Positions 8,305 through 17,122 are shown, numbered from the stretch's first letter. The stretch is 64,000 nt of DNA from Salarchaeum sp. JOR-1 (GCF_007833275.1 NZ_CP042241.1:1860001-1924000); one strand, 5' to 3'. Notes: generated from the sequence alone by a model not told the origin. A program made the numbers and translations.

Positions 8305-9494
8305 AAGCCCTCGCGGAGGAAGGTGGTGGTTTCCGGGAAGAGGTCGCGGAGAGTGTCGAGCGTGTCGTCGTCCGCGCGGAGGGCGCGGGTGCGCGCGAGG
8401 TCGCGGATGGTTCGGTGGCCGACGGCGAGCTGGGTGAGCGTGCCGACGTCGAGCGCGAGGTCGGCGTCAGCGGTCGTGCGTTCGATTTCGGGTGTGCCGT
8501 CGGTGACGGTGAGGCGGAAGCTGTCGTCGTTCCAGTCCGCGAGGGCGTCGCTGACGGAGATGGTGAGCGTGGCGTCCACGGGCGGGTAGTCGAACGCGGT
8601 GAGCGCGGCGGCCACGTCCACGAGTCGGACCATCGGGCCGGCGGAGACGGTGGTCTCGACCTCACCTGGGTCGTCCACGACGTCGAGGAGCGGGGAGTCG
8701 ACGGGGCCGCGGAGGCGGACGGTTTCGACCTGCGAGTCGTGGTCGGCGAGGAAACCGAGGATGGCGAGGTAGGCGTCGTAGTCTGTCCACGCAGCGTCCT
8801 GGACGGTGAGCGTCTTCCCGTCGTCCGACGCGACGCGGTAGACGACGTACGCGCGGTCGGTTCCGGTTGCGTCCCGCCAGCAGTAGACGTAGGGGTCGGT
8901 GTCCCAGCCGCGGAAGACGCGCTTTCGCCACCACTCCTCGGTGCGGTCGAGCGTGAGTTCGTAGCGCTCGCCGTGCGCGGCCAGCACGTCCGGGAGCCGG
9001 TTCCAGTCGTCGGCGTCGAGGCGGCTCCAGGTGCCGGGGAGTTCGGCGTCCCGGGCGAACGCGAGCGCGTCCGGTGGGCACTCGTGCGTGACGTACTCCG
9101 TGGCGGTCGCCCAGCCGAACTGCGCGTAGAACGGGTGTTTGAACGGCCAGAGCGCGCTCAGGTAGGTGTCGCGGTCGCGGTACTCGCGGAGAGATTCGGC
9201 GAGCATGTCGCGGACGAGGCCGCGCCGGCGGTTCTCGGGCGGCGTGGCGACGGCGGACAGGCCGGCCATCGGGTGGGTGTCGCCGCGGACGCGCGCCGTG
9301 AACCAGTAGTGCCGGCAGACGGCGAGCAAGTCGTCCCCGTCGAAGACGCCGTACGGGTCGCCGACCTGCGCGGGTTCTGGGGGTTCGTCGTCCTCGTCGG
9401 GGTCGTGCGGCCCCGATTCGGGGCGGAAGGCGTACGTGACGAACGACCGGAACTCCTCCGTGCGGTCGTCGGGGAGCGGGCGGTAATCGACCAT
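8301..9494 (-). CDS. Eis-like GNAT N-acetyltransferase with C-terminal SCP2-like domain
   Basis: A 397-aa protein built like the Eis/enhanced-intracellular-survival family: an N-terminal GNAT domain with the acetyl-CoA loop near [16 protein letters not shown] (about residues 85-100), a second degenerate GNAT-like middle domain, and a C-terminal sterol-carrier-like domain. In bacteria Eis proteins acetylate amines on aminoglycosides or proteins; the archaeal substrate is unknown. Two possible start codons are 6 bp apart (9500 and 9494); the second is used here. The gene is convergent with thiC and transcribed independently of it. Confidence 0.75.
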   Translation of the reverse strand: MVDYRPLPDDRTEEFRSFVTYAFRPESGPHDPDEDDEPPEPAQVGDPYGVFDGDDLLAVCRHYWFTARVRGDTHPMAGLSAVATPPENRRRGLVRDMLAESLREYRDRDTYLSALWPFKHPFYAQFGWATATEYVTHECPPDALAFARDAELPGTWSRLDADDWNRLPDVLAAHGERYELTLDRTEEWWRKRVFRGWDTDPYVYCWRDATGTDRAYVVYRVASDDGKTLTVQDAAWTDYDAYLAILGFLADHDSQVETVRLRGPVDSPLLDVVDDPGEVETTVSAGPMVRLVDVAAALTAFDYPPVDATLTISVSDALADWNDDSFRLTVTDGTPEIERTTADADLALDVGTLTQLAVGHRTIRDLARTRALRADDDTLDTLRDLFPETTTFLREGF

Positions 9495-9533
9495 ACGCAC
9501 CTGCGTGACGCGAAGAATGAAGAACGTGCCGAG

Positions 9534-9797
9534 TCAGTACGCGGTGTCCCCGACTGTTTCGAGGTAGGTCGCGGTGCCGGTGTGGTCGGCGTCGTCGAAG
9601 GACTCCACGCGAACGCGAACTTTCGTGTGCACGCTGTCGCGGGGCGCGTCGGGAATCCGGAGACGGGAGTCCCCGATTCGCGCGATGGGTGTGTCGTCGT
9701 CGCTACCGGTGACGACGATCACGAACTCGTCGCCGGCGTCGAAGCTCGGCGTCGCGGTGCGGAATCCGATTCCCGCGAAGAACGCGTCGAGGTTCAT
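9534..9797 (-). CDS. Small conserved haloarchaeal protein, possible TRAM/OB-like fold
   Basis: An 87-aa protein with predominantly beta character: an FVIVVTGSD strand, an IARIGDSRLRI strand and a VRVRVESFD strand, a spacing that recalls the TRAM RNA-binding domain (G-x-ARIGD pattern). No Cys, no membrane segment. Its ATG overlaps the stop of the upstream NhaC antiporter gene (ATGA), so the two are translated from one message. The TRAM resemblance is my inference from pattern only; function is unknown. Confidence 0.65.
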   Translation of the reverse strand: MNLDAFFAGIGFRTATPSFDAGDEFVIVVTGSDDDTPIARIGDSRLRIPDAPRDSVHTKVRVRVESFDDADHTGTATYLETVGDTAY

Positions 9798-11356
9798 ACG
9801 CGCGCTACCTCCTCGGCCTCACGGTCGGTCGCGTACTCCAGGCCGTACCCGGTGATGGCGGCGGCGAGGAACACGAAGAACAGCAGCCAGCCGTGGAAGA
9901 CGTACGGCCAGACGTCCACGGGATTGACGAGCATCGACTGGACGCCGTACTCCTCGACCAGTGCGGGCATCTGTGAGTACCCGGCGAGCACGCCGCCGGC
10001 CCACGGGAAGATGTAGCCGAGTGCGCTCGTGTTCGCGTCGAGGATGTTCGCGCGGCGGTAGCCGTTGATGTTGAACTGTTCGCCGATGCGCGCGACGTAG
10101 GGCGCGATGGCGATTTCCGCGGCGGTGTTGATGGTGATCATCGCGTTGACGCCCGCGGTGCCGAGCACCATCGTGGTCTCGGCGCCCCGGACTTTCGTCG
10201 CGACGGTGGAGAGCAGGAAGTCCTGCACGGCCTCGAACCCGCCGCCCTGAATCATGATGCGGGCGGCGGCGACGATGAGGAGTGTGAGGACGATGAGCGG
10301 GAAGAAGCCGGCAGCGCCCGTGTAGAGGCTGCCGTGAACGCCCGCTGCGGGCGTGTTCGGCCCCGCAATCGTGAGGATCGGGAGCGCGGTGAACGCCTCC
10401 GCGAACGGTGCGGTCGCGGGTGCGACGAACTGGACGATGCTGTTCGCGGGCGCGAGACCGAGACCGACGTTGAACACGATGGCGGCGATGATTCCCCACG
10501 AGATTGCTTCGACGATGTGCCGGCCGTTCACCGCGGTCCAGATGACGAGCCCCATCGAGACCAGGTGGACGAGGCCGACGGCGTTCCCCGAGGGGAGGTC
10601 GTTCCCGGCCGTCGGATACGTCGCCATCACCTGGCCGGCGATGAGGTAGCCGACGAGCGCGAGCGCGGCCGCGACGAACGCGTACTTCAACCGGGAGGCG
10701 ACGACGCCACCGATGTCGGCGTCCTGCGTGACGGCACTCACGATGGTCGTGTCACTGACGGGCGCGAGGTTGTCCCCGAACACCGCGCCGGAGAGAATCG
10801 CGCCGAACATCAGGACGGGGTTCGCGCCGAGCAGCACGGTCGCCGGGAAGAACGTCGTGACGAACGTAATCGTCGTCCCGTACCCAGTGCCGATACCGGT
10901 CGCGAGCAGGGCCGCGAGCACGAACGTCAGCGCCGGCAGGAGGGTCGGAAGCACGGCTTCCGAGACGGGAACCGCGTTCGCGACCCAGATGAGGCCGTTC
11001 ACGAACCCGCCGTCCTGGAGGAGTTGCGCGAACATGCCCGCCCAGAGCCACGCGACGATGGCCGTCGCGGCGACTCGTTCGGTCATCCCGGCGAAGATGG
11101 CGTTCGCGTAGTGTTTCCAATCGCCCTTCACGAAGAACATCCCGACGACGAGCGAGACCAGCATCCCGATGACTAAGCCGGTCGTGTCGCTGATGCCGAA
11201 CAGGCCGCTCTGGACGATTGCCCACACCACGAACAGGCCGAGCGGAATCGCGCTCGCCGCCCGCCCGCCGTAGAACTCCAGCGTCGGCGCTGTGCGCGCT
11301 TCCTCGGCTTCGTCGAGTTCGGTCTGTACGTCGTCTACATCATCTGGACTTGACAT
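9794..11356 (-). CDS. NhaC-family Na+/H+ antiporter
   Basis: A 520-aa polytopic membrane protein with an acidic cytoplasmic N-terminus of about 30 residues and roughly a dozen hydrophobic helices. The GAVFGDNLAPVSDTTIVS segment is the NhaC family hallmark (Asp and Ser/Thr residues of the ion pathway), and a second repeat of similar type occurs late in the protein. NhaC proteins exchange cytoplasmic Na+ for external H+, relevant to a salt-in halophile. A second NhaC with a different sequence is encoded at 61.7-63.2 kb. The family also contains substrate-coupled exchangers (malate/lactate, arginine/ornithine), so the substrate is not certain. Confidence 0.85.
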   Translation of the reverse strand: MSSPDDVDDVQTELDEAEEARTAPTLEFYGGRAASAIPLGLFVVWAIVQSGLFGISDTTGLVIGMLVSLVVGMFFVKGDWKHYANAIFAGMTERVAATAIVAWLWAGMFAQLLQDGGFVNGLIWVANAVPVSEAVLPTLLPALTFVLAALLATGIGTGYGTTITFVTTFFPATVLLGANPVLMFGAILSGAVFGDNLAPVSDTTIVSAVTQDADIGGVVASRLKYAFVAAALALVGYLIAGQVMATYPTAGNDLPSGNAVGLVHLVSMGLVIWTAVNGRHIVEAISWGIIAAIVFNVGLGLAPANSIVQFVAPATAPFAEAFTALPILTIAGPNTPAAGVHGSLYTGAAGFFPLIVLTLLIVAAARIMIQGGGFEAVQDFLLSTVATKVRGAETTMVLGTAGVNAMITINTAAEIAIAPYVARIGEQFNINGYRRANILDANTSALGYIFPWAGGVLAGYSQMPALVEEYGVQSMLVNPVDVWPYVFHGWLLFFVFLAAAITGYGLEYATDREAEEVARV

Positions 11357-11466
11357 TCATCTCTCCCTCGTGACTGCTGATTAGTACCGCACTACATATA
11401 GTTCGGGGCATCGTCAAGGTTTCCGGCGGCGACGAAACTAAACCCGCCCGCGTCGTCGCTCCGGGC

Positions 11467-12747
11467 ATGAGTCAGTCGACACACGACCGCCTCGTGGCGC
11501 TCCGACGCGACCTCCACCGACACCCGGAACCCGCGTGGCGAGAGTTCTACACGACCGCGCGCATCGTCGAGGAAGTCGAACGCATCGGCGTGGACGAACT
11601 CTACGTCGGCCCGGACGCGCTGAACGCCGGCGAACGGATGGCCGTTCCGGAGGGCGACGTGCTGGGCGAGTGGTATGACCGCGCGCTCGACGCGGGCGCA
11701 GACCCCGACGTGCTCGGAGACCTCCGGGGTGGGTTCACGGGCGCGGTCGCCGTGCTCCGGACGGGCGACGGGCCGACGGTCGGCCTCCGCGTGGACATCG
11801 ACGGCCTCCCCCAGGCTGAATCCGACGACGACGACCACGTTCCGGCCCGGGAGGGCTTCCGCTCGGAGAACGAGGGTGCGATGCACGCCTGCGGGCACGA
11901 CGCGCACGCGACCTTCGGCCTCGGCGTGCTCGAACGCGTCAAGGAGAGCGACTTCGAGGGCACGCTCAAGGTGTTCTTCCAGCCGGCAGAGGAACGCGTC
12001 GGCGGCGGGCGCGCGATGGCGCGCTCCGGCCACCTCGACGACGTGGACTACCTGCTCGCCGTGCACGTCGGCCTCGACCACCCGACGGGCGAAGTCGTCG
12101 CGGGCATCGACGGATTCCTCGCGGTGTCGCACTTCCTCGCGGAGTTCGAGGGCGAACCAGCGCATGCCGGCGCGAAGCCCGAAGAGGGACGGAACACCGT
12201 GCAGGCGATGGCCACGGCTATCCAGAACCTCTACGGGATTCCGCGACACTCCGAGGGGGAGACGCGCGTGAACGCCGGCCTCGTCGGCGGCGGCACGGCG
12301 ACGAACGTCATCCCCGAAGAGTCGTTCGTGGAGGGCGAGGTTCGCGGCGAGACGACGGAGCTCAAGGACTACATGAAAGACCACGCACACCGCGTGCTCC
12401 GGAGCGCGGCCGAGATGCACGACGTGGACGTGGACATCCACACCGAGGGCGAAGCGCCGAGCGCCACGAGCGACCGCGCGCTCGCGGACATCGTCTACGA
12501 CGTGGCCAGTACCACGGACGGCGTGGACAGTCCCGTCAAGAGCGACAAGCTCGGCGGGAGCGAGGACGCGACGTTCCTGATGCAGGAGGTCCAGGACAAC
12601 GGTGGTCTCGCGTGCTACCTCGCGGTCGGCACCGACCACCCGGGCGGCCACCACACCGCGACGTTCGACGTGGACGAAACCAGCATCCCCATCGGTATCG
12701 ACGTGCTCACGGACTCGGTTCTCTCCATCGCGAAGAACCAGCCGTAG
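11467..12747 (+). CDS. M20-family amidohydrolase (AbgA/aminoacylase-like)
   Basis: A 426-aa zinc peptidase-like hydrolase. The N-terminal RRDLHRHPEPAW motif and the metal-binding HACGHDAHAT motif (about residues 139-148) are those of the M20D subfamily; the insertion between them resembles AbgA, a subunit of p-aminobenzoyl-glutamate hydrolase. The Glu pair in the FFQPAEE motif is present. It should cleave an N-acyl or N-aroyl amino acid in the cytoplasm. It is preceded by a 110-bp gap shared with the divergent NhaC gene, so it has its own promoter. Precise substrate cannot be read from sequence. Confidence 0.85.
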   Translation: MSQSTHDRLVALRRDLHRHPEPAWREFYTTARIVEEVERIGVDELYVGPDALNAGERMAVPEGDVLGEWYDRALDAGADPDVLGDLRGGFTGAVAVLRTGDGPTVGLRVDIDGLPQAESDDDDHVPAREGFRSENEGAMHACGHDAHATFGLGVLERVKESDFEGTLKVFFQPAEERVGGGRAMARSGHLDDVDYLLAVHVGLDHPTGEVVAGIDGFLAVSHFLAEFEGEPAHAGAKPEEGRNTVQAMATAIQNLYGIPRHSEGETRVNAGLVGGGTATNVIPEESFVEGEVRGETTELKDYMKDHAHRVLRSAAEMHDVDVDIHTEGEAPSATSDRALADIVYDVASTTDGVDSPVKSDKLGGSEDATFLMQEVQDNGGLACYLAVGTDHPGGHHTATFDVDETSIPIGIDVLTDSVLSIAKNQP

Positions 12748-12893
12748 CTCGATTGGGGGCGTTCACGACGGCCTCGGAGTTTCGCGCGCGGACGGCCGGC
12801 GGGGTTTCGCGAGTTCCGCGCGCGATGATAGTTACGACATACCGACCGCTGGCCTCGCTATCCTATTTGAACATTTATCAGATAAGCGAGTGT

Positions 12894-12912
12894 CGTCGCG
12901 CGGAGCGCGACG
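12894..12912. terminator. Hairpin with GGA loop between convergent genes
   Basis: CGTCGCGC and GCGCGACG form a perfect 8-bp stem around GGA. It has the same 3-nt-loop design as the hairpin array near 41.4 kb. A role in 3'-end stability or termination is an inference from its position between tail-to-tail genes. Confidence 0.35.
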
Positions 12913-12984
12913 TTCACCGCGCGAGTGGAACGAGCGCGGGCCAAGGAGCGACCAACGGGAGCGACGCCGTGCTTTTGTCGTAGC

Positions 12985-13019
12985 TTTTACCGAGCGAGCG
13001 AAGCGAGCGCAGAGTAAAA
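12985..13019 (-). terminator. Likely terminator of the geranylgeranyl reductase gene
   Basis: TTTTAC (12985-12990) pairs with GTAAAA (13014-13019) about 8 nt after the reductase stop codon. Read on the minus strand the element begins with a T-rich tract (GTTTTACTC), the archaeal termination signal, followed by a GC-rich loop and a second TAAAA stretch. Confidence 0.4.
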
Positions 13020-13026
13020 CGTACGT

Positions 13027-14397
13027 TCAGTACTTGGGGTCTGCGCCGGTGACGTCGTAGACGTCCGTCATGATGTCGTCGCGGCGGTTCTGCCAGGTGT
13101 CCAGGGCGTGGGGACTGTCGGGGTAGGACTCGTAGTGGTCGAGGAGGCGGTCGGCCTGGTTCTTGGTCTGGTAGAGGTTGTAGATGGTGCCCCAGTTCCC
13201 GAAGCTCTTGATGGCGGTCTGCACCTTGACGCCGAGGCTGAGTTCGGCGCTGCCGGCGTAGATGGCTTCGCTGAGTTTGCCCATGGGGAGGCTGGCGAGG
13301 AGGCCCATGAGGTTGTCCACGTCGACGGCGGTGGAGAGGATGTTGTAGACGTCGAGGCCGGCGTAGCGCGCGCCGAAGTGGTCCATGACGCGTTCGTTGT
13401 AGCGCCAGAGGTTCTCCTCGCTCACGTCGCCTTCCTCGATGGCTTTGACTGCTTGTTCGCCCGCGTACTTCCCGGAGTAGGCGGCGCCGGCGATGCCGCC
13501 GCCGGTGGTGGGGTTGACGAGGCCGGCGGCGTCGCCGACGGCGATGAAGCCGTTCGCGACGGCGGAGTCGTACGGGCGTCGAGTCGGGAGCGCCGCGCCG
13601 AGTTTGTCCTTGACCGTCGCGCCCTCGAACTCGGGGCGGTTCCGGAGGTCTTGCTTGAGGTCTTGCACCATCTGCATCGGCTCCTCGGTCATCTGGAACC
13701 CGAGGCCGGCGTTGATCTCGGTGCCGGTGCGCGGGAAGTACCAGAGGTAGCCGGCGGCGCGCTTGGTGGGTTTGAACACGAGCGCGTCCTTCCACTCGAC
13801 TTCCTCCTCGACCTCGACGATTTCGCGGTAGCCGCTGCAGAACTGGCTGTAGTTGACGTTCGTGTCGAAGTTCGTCCCGTCGAAGTCGGTGTTGTCCTGG
13901 AGGACGCTGAGCGACCCCGCGCCGTCCACGACGATGTCGGCGTCGAACTGGTGGACGTCGCCCCGGTGCTTCCCGCGGACGCCGGTGACGGTGCCGTCGT
14001 CGTCCTGGAGCACGTCGGTGACGACGACGTTGTAGTGGAAGTCGACGCCGCGGTCTTCCGCGCCGCCGATGACGCACTGGCCGTACTTCCAGCGGTCGAC
14101 CACGGCGAGTTCGCCGGGAACGGGAATGTCGAGGACGGTGTTCTCCTGCGGGATCTCGAAGCGGCCGTGGTCGACCTCGGTGTTGGTGATGGCTGGTTCG
14201 AGTTTCGACTTCGGGATGGCGTCGGGGAAGTTCGCCGCGCCCTTGAGGGCGTCCCCGCACGCGATGTGGCCGGCCTCCTGCTCCGTCTTTCGCTCGACGA
14301 TAGCGACCTCGTAGCCGGCCTTCGCTATCGTCGCGGCGGCGTAACAGCCGGAGGTGCCGGCGCCGACGACGACGGCGTCGTACTCGTGGGTAGTCAT
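13027..14397 (-). CDS. Geranylgeranyl reductase (digeranylgeranylglycerophospholipid reductase family)
   Basis: A 456-aa FAD enzyme that saturates the isoprenoid chains of archaeal lipids. It has the N-terminal dinucleotide-binding motif VVVGAGTSGCYAA (about residues 9-21), the characteristic YLWYFP motif of the family (near residue 218), and the C-terminal FAD motif GDAAGLVNPTTGGGIAGA. Length fits the family. The gene diverges from a 2Fe-2S ferredoxin; the two share mirror-image promoter boxes at equal distance from their start codons. Work on Methanosarcina showed that such reductases can need a ferredoxin as electron donor, so the neighbour is a good candidate partner. An alternative substrate such as a quinone or carotenoid side chain is possible. 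Confidence 0.88.
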   Translation of the reverse strand: MTTHEYDAVVVGAGTSGCYAAATIAKAGYEVAIVERKTEQEAGHIACGDALKGAANFPDAIPKSKLEPAITNTEVDHGRFEIPQENTVLDIPVPGELAVVDRWKYGQCVIGGAEDRGVDFHYNVVVTDVLQDDDGTVTGVRGKHRGDVHQFDADIVVDGAGSLSVLQDNTDFDGTNFDTNVNYSQFCSGYREIVEVEEEVEWKDALVFKPTKRAAGYLWYFPRTGTEINAGLGFQMTEEPMQMVQDLKQDLRNRPEFEGATVKDKLGAALPTRRPYDSAVANGFIAVGDAAGLVNPTTGGGIAGAAYSGKYAGEQAVKAIEEGDVSEENLWRYNERVMDHFGARYAGLDVYNILSTAVDVDNLMGLLASLPMGKLSEAIYAGSAELSLGVKVQTAIKSFGNWGTIYNLYQTKNQADRLLDHYESYPDSPHALDTWQNRRDDIMTDVYDVTGADPKY

Positions 14398-14422
14398 ACT
14401 CGCTCGATTGGAGGCGGGCGGG

Positions 14423-14433
14423 AAAACTCTTTA
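14423..14433 (-). promoter_or_regulatory. Promoter/operator box of the geranylgeranyl reductase gene
   Basis: Read on the minus strand this is TAAAGAGTTTT, ending exactly 25 nt before the reductase ATG. It is the perfect inverted copy of the box at 14471-14481. Position agrees with an archaeal BRE/TATA element for a leaderless transcript. Confidence 0.6.
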
Positions 14434-14470
14434 CTCCTCAATCCGTCGCCTGCGCGGGGACACGGCGGAA

Positions 14471-14481
14471 TAAAGAGTTTT
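14471..14481 (+). promoter_or_regulatory. Promoter/operator box of the ferredoxin gene
   Basis: TAAAGAGTTTT ends exactly 25 nt before the ferredoxin ATG at 14507. The identical 11-mer serves the divergent reductase gene at the same spacing, so both genes probably respond to the same transcription factor set. Confidence 0.6.
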
Positions 14482-14506
14482 ACCGGTCGTCGCAGAACGA
14501 GGGTGT

Positions 14507-14839
14507 ATGACGACGTACACGGTCGAGTTCGCCGGCCGCGACGAGACCATCGAGGTCTCCGAGAAGGAGACCATCTTGAAGGCGTGTTTCCGGGAGGGTA
14601 TCGCGCAGGAGTACTCGTGTCGAGTCGGCATGTGTCTGGCGTGCTCGGCGAAAATCGTGGAGGGCGAGGTTGCGCAGCCCGCGGCGCGCGGGTTCACTGA
14701 GGAGGAGGCGGAGGAGTACGCGCTGACGTGCATGGCGCGCCCGCAGTCCGACCTCGTGCTCGACCGGGGGCAGTACCCGCCGAGCATCGAGGAGGACGCG
14801 CCGGAGCCGAGCGGGCCGGTGACGGCGGACGACGACTAG
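14507..14839 (+). CDS. Plant-type 2Fe-2S ferredoxin
   Basis: A 110-aa ferredoxin with the classic C-X4-C-X2-C...C arrangement: C38, C43, C46 and C75. The fold begins at the N-terminus without the long acidic insertion seen in the major haloarchaeal ferredoxin (about 129 aa), so it is a smaller paralogue; the C-terminal 20 residues are acidic and probably disordered. It should carry single electrons in the cytoplasm. It diverges from the geranylgeranyl reductase with a matching promoter box, making it a candidate donor for lipid saturation. Its stop codon overlaps that of the convergent AbrB-PhoU gene on a CTAG. Confidence 0.9.
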   Translation: MTTYTVEFAGRDETIEVSEKETILKACFREGIAQEYSCRVGMCLACSAKIVEGEVAQPAARGFTEEEAEEYALTCMARPQSDLVLDRGQYPPSIEEDAPEPSGPVTADDD

Positions 14840-15840
14840 ACGCCGGGCGTGGGCGCTGCTTTCTGGAGTGCGGTTTCCGCGATGTTCCCGCCGTAGTCGG
14901 CACACCGGGAGAGTGAGTCGACGACGAGGCTCAACTGCTGTGCGTTCCGGGGGTCGAGGTCGCGGAGGTGTTCGTCGACGGCGCGCGTGCGGTCGTCGAT
15001 GTGGGGGATGCGTTCGCGTGCGTCGTTCGCGAGGTCGGTGGCGTCGCCGGTGTCGTCGGTGACGAGGGCGTCCATCGCCACGTCGACGATGCCGATGGCT
15101 TCCTCGTGGAGTTCGTCGAGGGCCTCCGCGACGTCGTCCGGGATGTCCTCGTCCATCTCGAGGGCGACGTTCGCCATCTTGGTGGCGTGGTCGGCGATGC
15201 GTTCGAGCTGGCGGGCGCTCGAGTGGTAGTCGAAGCAGACCTCGCGGGAGACGCCGATTTCGGTGGCGGCCTCGGGCGACCGGAGCGCGCCGCGGAAGAT
15301 GCGGGAGACGACGAACCAGAGGCGGTCGACGTCGTCGTCGCGTTGGGTCACGTCCTGCGCGAGGTCGTCGTCGTTCTCGACGATGGCGGTGACGGCGTCG
15401 TCCAGCATGGACGTGGAGATGAGCCGCATTCGGCGAACCGCGTTGTGAATGGAGAGTTCGCTGGAGTCGAGGAGATCCTGGATAACGACGCGGTCGCCGG
15501 TCTCTTCGAGGACTTCCAGGCCGACGAGGCTCTGTGTCGCGTTCCGGATGACGCGGCGCTGGTCGGCGGTGATGCGGTCGGCTTCGAGTTCGAGTACGTC
15601 GAACCCGGAGACGTACATCGTCATCACGGTCCGCATCAGGTGGTCGCCGTCGAGGCCGGTGATGTCGAACGTTCCCCGGACGGGGTCATCGCTCCCGACC
15701 GGCTGGACGAGGAGGCTCCGGCCGTCCTCGTGGAACGCCATCTCGTCGCCTGCTTCGACGTCGTTCTCGCGCGCCCAGTCCTTCGGAATCGAGACCGTGA
15801 ACGTCGACCCCCCGGTCACCTGCACCTTCCGTCGTTCCAT
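14836..15840 (-). CDS. AbrB-PhoU phosphate-uptake regulator
   Basis: A 334-aa protein with an N-terminal SpoVT/AbrB swapped-hairpin DNA-binding domain (ERRKVQVTGGSTFTVSIPKDW, residues 2-22 region) followed by PhoU-type helical repeats rich in Asp/Glu (about residues 110-330). This fusion is common in haloarchaea and is thought to couple DNA binding to phosphate status. It diverges from pstS across a 216-bp region containing two palindromes, so it is a good candidate regulator of the pst operon and of itself. The ATG at 15840 is preferred over a GTG 6 bp upstream because the AbrB domain begins directly after it. Confidence 0.85.
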   Translation of the reverse strand: MERRKVQVTGGSTFTVSIPKDWARENDVEAGDEMAFHEDGRSLLVQPVGSDDPVRGTFDITGLDGDHLMRTVMTMYVSGFDVLELEADRITADQRRVIRNATQSLVGLEVLEETGDRVVIQDLLDSSELSIHNAVRRMRLISTSMLDDAVTAIVENDDDLAQDVTQRDDDVDRLWFVVSRIFRGALRSPEAATEIGVSREVCFDYHSSARQLERIADHATKMANVALEMDEDIPDDVAEALDELHEEAIGIVDVAMDALVTDDTGDATDLANDARERIPHIDDRTRAVDEHLRDLDPRNAQQLSLVVDSLSRCADYGGNIAETALQKAAPTPGV

Positions 15841-15976
15841 ACCCACCGCTACGCGCCCAACAATAAATTACCTTCGGTCTATATACCCTCTCGCGGTAGC
15901 CGGTCTTGGATTCGATAAACCCGAGTATATCGCGCCCTCTCCCGGGAAAATGGGCCTTCACGGACAGCTGGATGAC

Positions 15977-15995
15977 ACTGAGACAACGTCTCAGT
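15977..15995. promoter_or_regulatory. Perfect 8-bp-arm inverted repeat, candidate phosphate operator
   Basis: ACTGAGAC (15977-15984) and GTCTCAGT (15988-15995) flank AAC. The element sits 62-80 nt upstream of pstS in the divergent regulator/pst control region. Its symmetry suits a dimeric DNA-binding protein such as the neighbouring AbrB-PhoU. Confidence 0.5.
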
Positions 15996-16000
15996 ATTGA

Positions 16001-16023
16001 CTGCTATATAGATATAATAGCAG
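16001..16023 (+). promoter_or_regulatory. pst operon promoter region with inverted repeat over the TATA element
   Basis: CTGCTAT (16001-16007) and ATAGCAG (16017-16023) surround the AT-rich core ATAGATATA. The AT-rich run is a strong TATA candidate 38-53 nt before the pstS ATG, so the leader would be short. Binding at the flanking arms would block TBP/TFB. A second AT-rich stretch, GTATTTATT, follows at about 16025-16033. Confidence 0.5.
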
Positions 16024-16056
16024 GGTATTTATTTGGATGTCGGCTTGTACCAGGTG

Positions 16057-17067
16057 ATGTCGGAACAAACCGAGCGGTTCGACCAGAAGACTCGGCGTGG
16101 ATTCCTCGCAGGCACCGGCGCGGCAGGCGCCGTCGCGCTCGCCGGCTGTACGAGCGGCCCCAGTGGAAGTGACGGTACCACCGGCACCGGAACGACCGCA
16201 GACCAGCTCTCCGGCGATATCAACATCACCGGGTCGAGTACGGTCTATCCGCTCGCGGCCGCCGTCGCCGAGAAGTTCATGGAGAAACACCCCAACGTGA
16301 ACATTAGCGTCACGCCCACGGGCTCTGGCGGCGGATTCTCGAACTACTTCTGCCTCGGCAAGTCTGACTTCAACAACGCCTCGCGCCCTATCACGAAGAA
16401 CGAAAAACAGCTCTGCAACGAGAACAACGTCGACTGGCACGAAATCACGGTTGCGACGGACGCGCTCACGGTCATCGTGAACAACCAGAACGACTGGGTG
16501 GACTGCATGACGCTCGACGAACTCGCCCAGATCTGGCGGGCCGACGGCGCGCAGAAGTGGTCGGACGTGAACAGCGAGTGGCCCGATGAGGAGATCAAGC
16601 GCTTCGGCGCCGCGGACACCTCCGGAACCTTCGACTACTTCAAGGAGGCCGTGCTCGGCGAGGAAGCGAACCACACGGGCGACTATCAGGCCACCGAGAA
16701 GGACAACCTCATCCTCTCCGGCGTCCAGCAGAACAAGTACGCCATCGGCTACTTCGGGTTCGCGTACTACCAGGGGAACGAGGAGAAGGTGAAGGCGCTC
16801 GCACTCAACGAGAGCGGAACGTGCGTGAAACCCACGCTCGCGAACGCGAAAGCCGGCGACTATCCGCTCTCCCGTCCGCTCTTCACGTACCCCGCGATGG
16901 ACTCCCTCCAGGAGGAGCAGGTTGCGGAGTTCGCGCGCTACTTCACGAAACAGAGCGCGAACGAGCAACTGGTCGCGAACGAGATCGGGTACGTTCCGCA
17001 GACCCAAGAGGACATGCAGGAAGAACTGGCGGAACTGAACGACGCCATCGCGCAGGCCCAGGAGTAA
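16057..17067 (+). CDS. pstS: Phosphate-binding lipoprotein PstS
   Basis: A 336-aa periplasm-equivalent binding protein. The N-terminus has a twin-arginine motif (TRRGFL, about residues 12-17) and a lipobox ALAGC with Cys at residue 31, so it should be Tat-exported and lipid-anchored. The mature protein starts with the PstS pattern NITGSSTVYPLAAAVAE and contains the phosphate-contact segment TGSGGGFSNYFC and later AADTSGTFDYF. The ATG at 16057 is chosen over an in-frame TTG at 16033, which would overlap the promoter. First gene of a five-gene phosphate uptake operon. Confidence 0.93.
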   Translation: MSEQTERFDQKTRRGFLAGTGAAGAVALAGCTSGPSGSDGTTGTGTTADQLSGDINITGSSTVYPLAAAVAEKFMEKHPNVNISVTPTGSGGGFSNYFCLGKSDFNNASRPITKNEKQLCNENNVDWHEITVATDALTVIVNNQNDWVDCMTLDELAQIWRADGAQKWSDVNSEWPDEEIKRFGAADTSGTFDYFKEAVLGEEANHTGDYQATEKDNLILSGVQQNKYAIGYFGFAYYQGNEEKVKALALNESGTCVKPTLANAKAGDYPLSRPLFTYPAMDSLQEEQVAEFARYFTKQSANEQLVANEIGYVPQTQEDMQEELAELNDAIAQAQE

Positions 17068-17122
17068 CAGCGCGGTTTCGAGCCCTTTTTGCAAGAATAC
17101 TGTCTACGCGCAGACGAGGACG

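Larger units (their letters stand above)
12748..13026. other. Convergent intergenic region with hairpins, no gene seen
   Basis: This 279-bp gap separates the amidohydrolase (+) from the geranylgeranyl reductase (-). No reading frame shows haloarchaeal codon bias. It holds an AT-rich patch near 12860-12890, a hairpin with an 8-bp stem and GGA loop (12894-12912), and a TTTTAC/GTAAAA inverted repeat (12985-13019) just beyond the reductase stop. Both strands probably terminate here. Confidence 0.5.
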
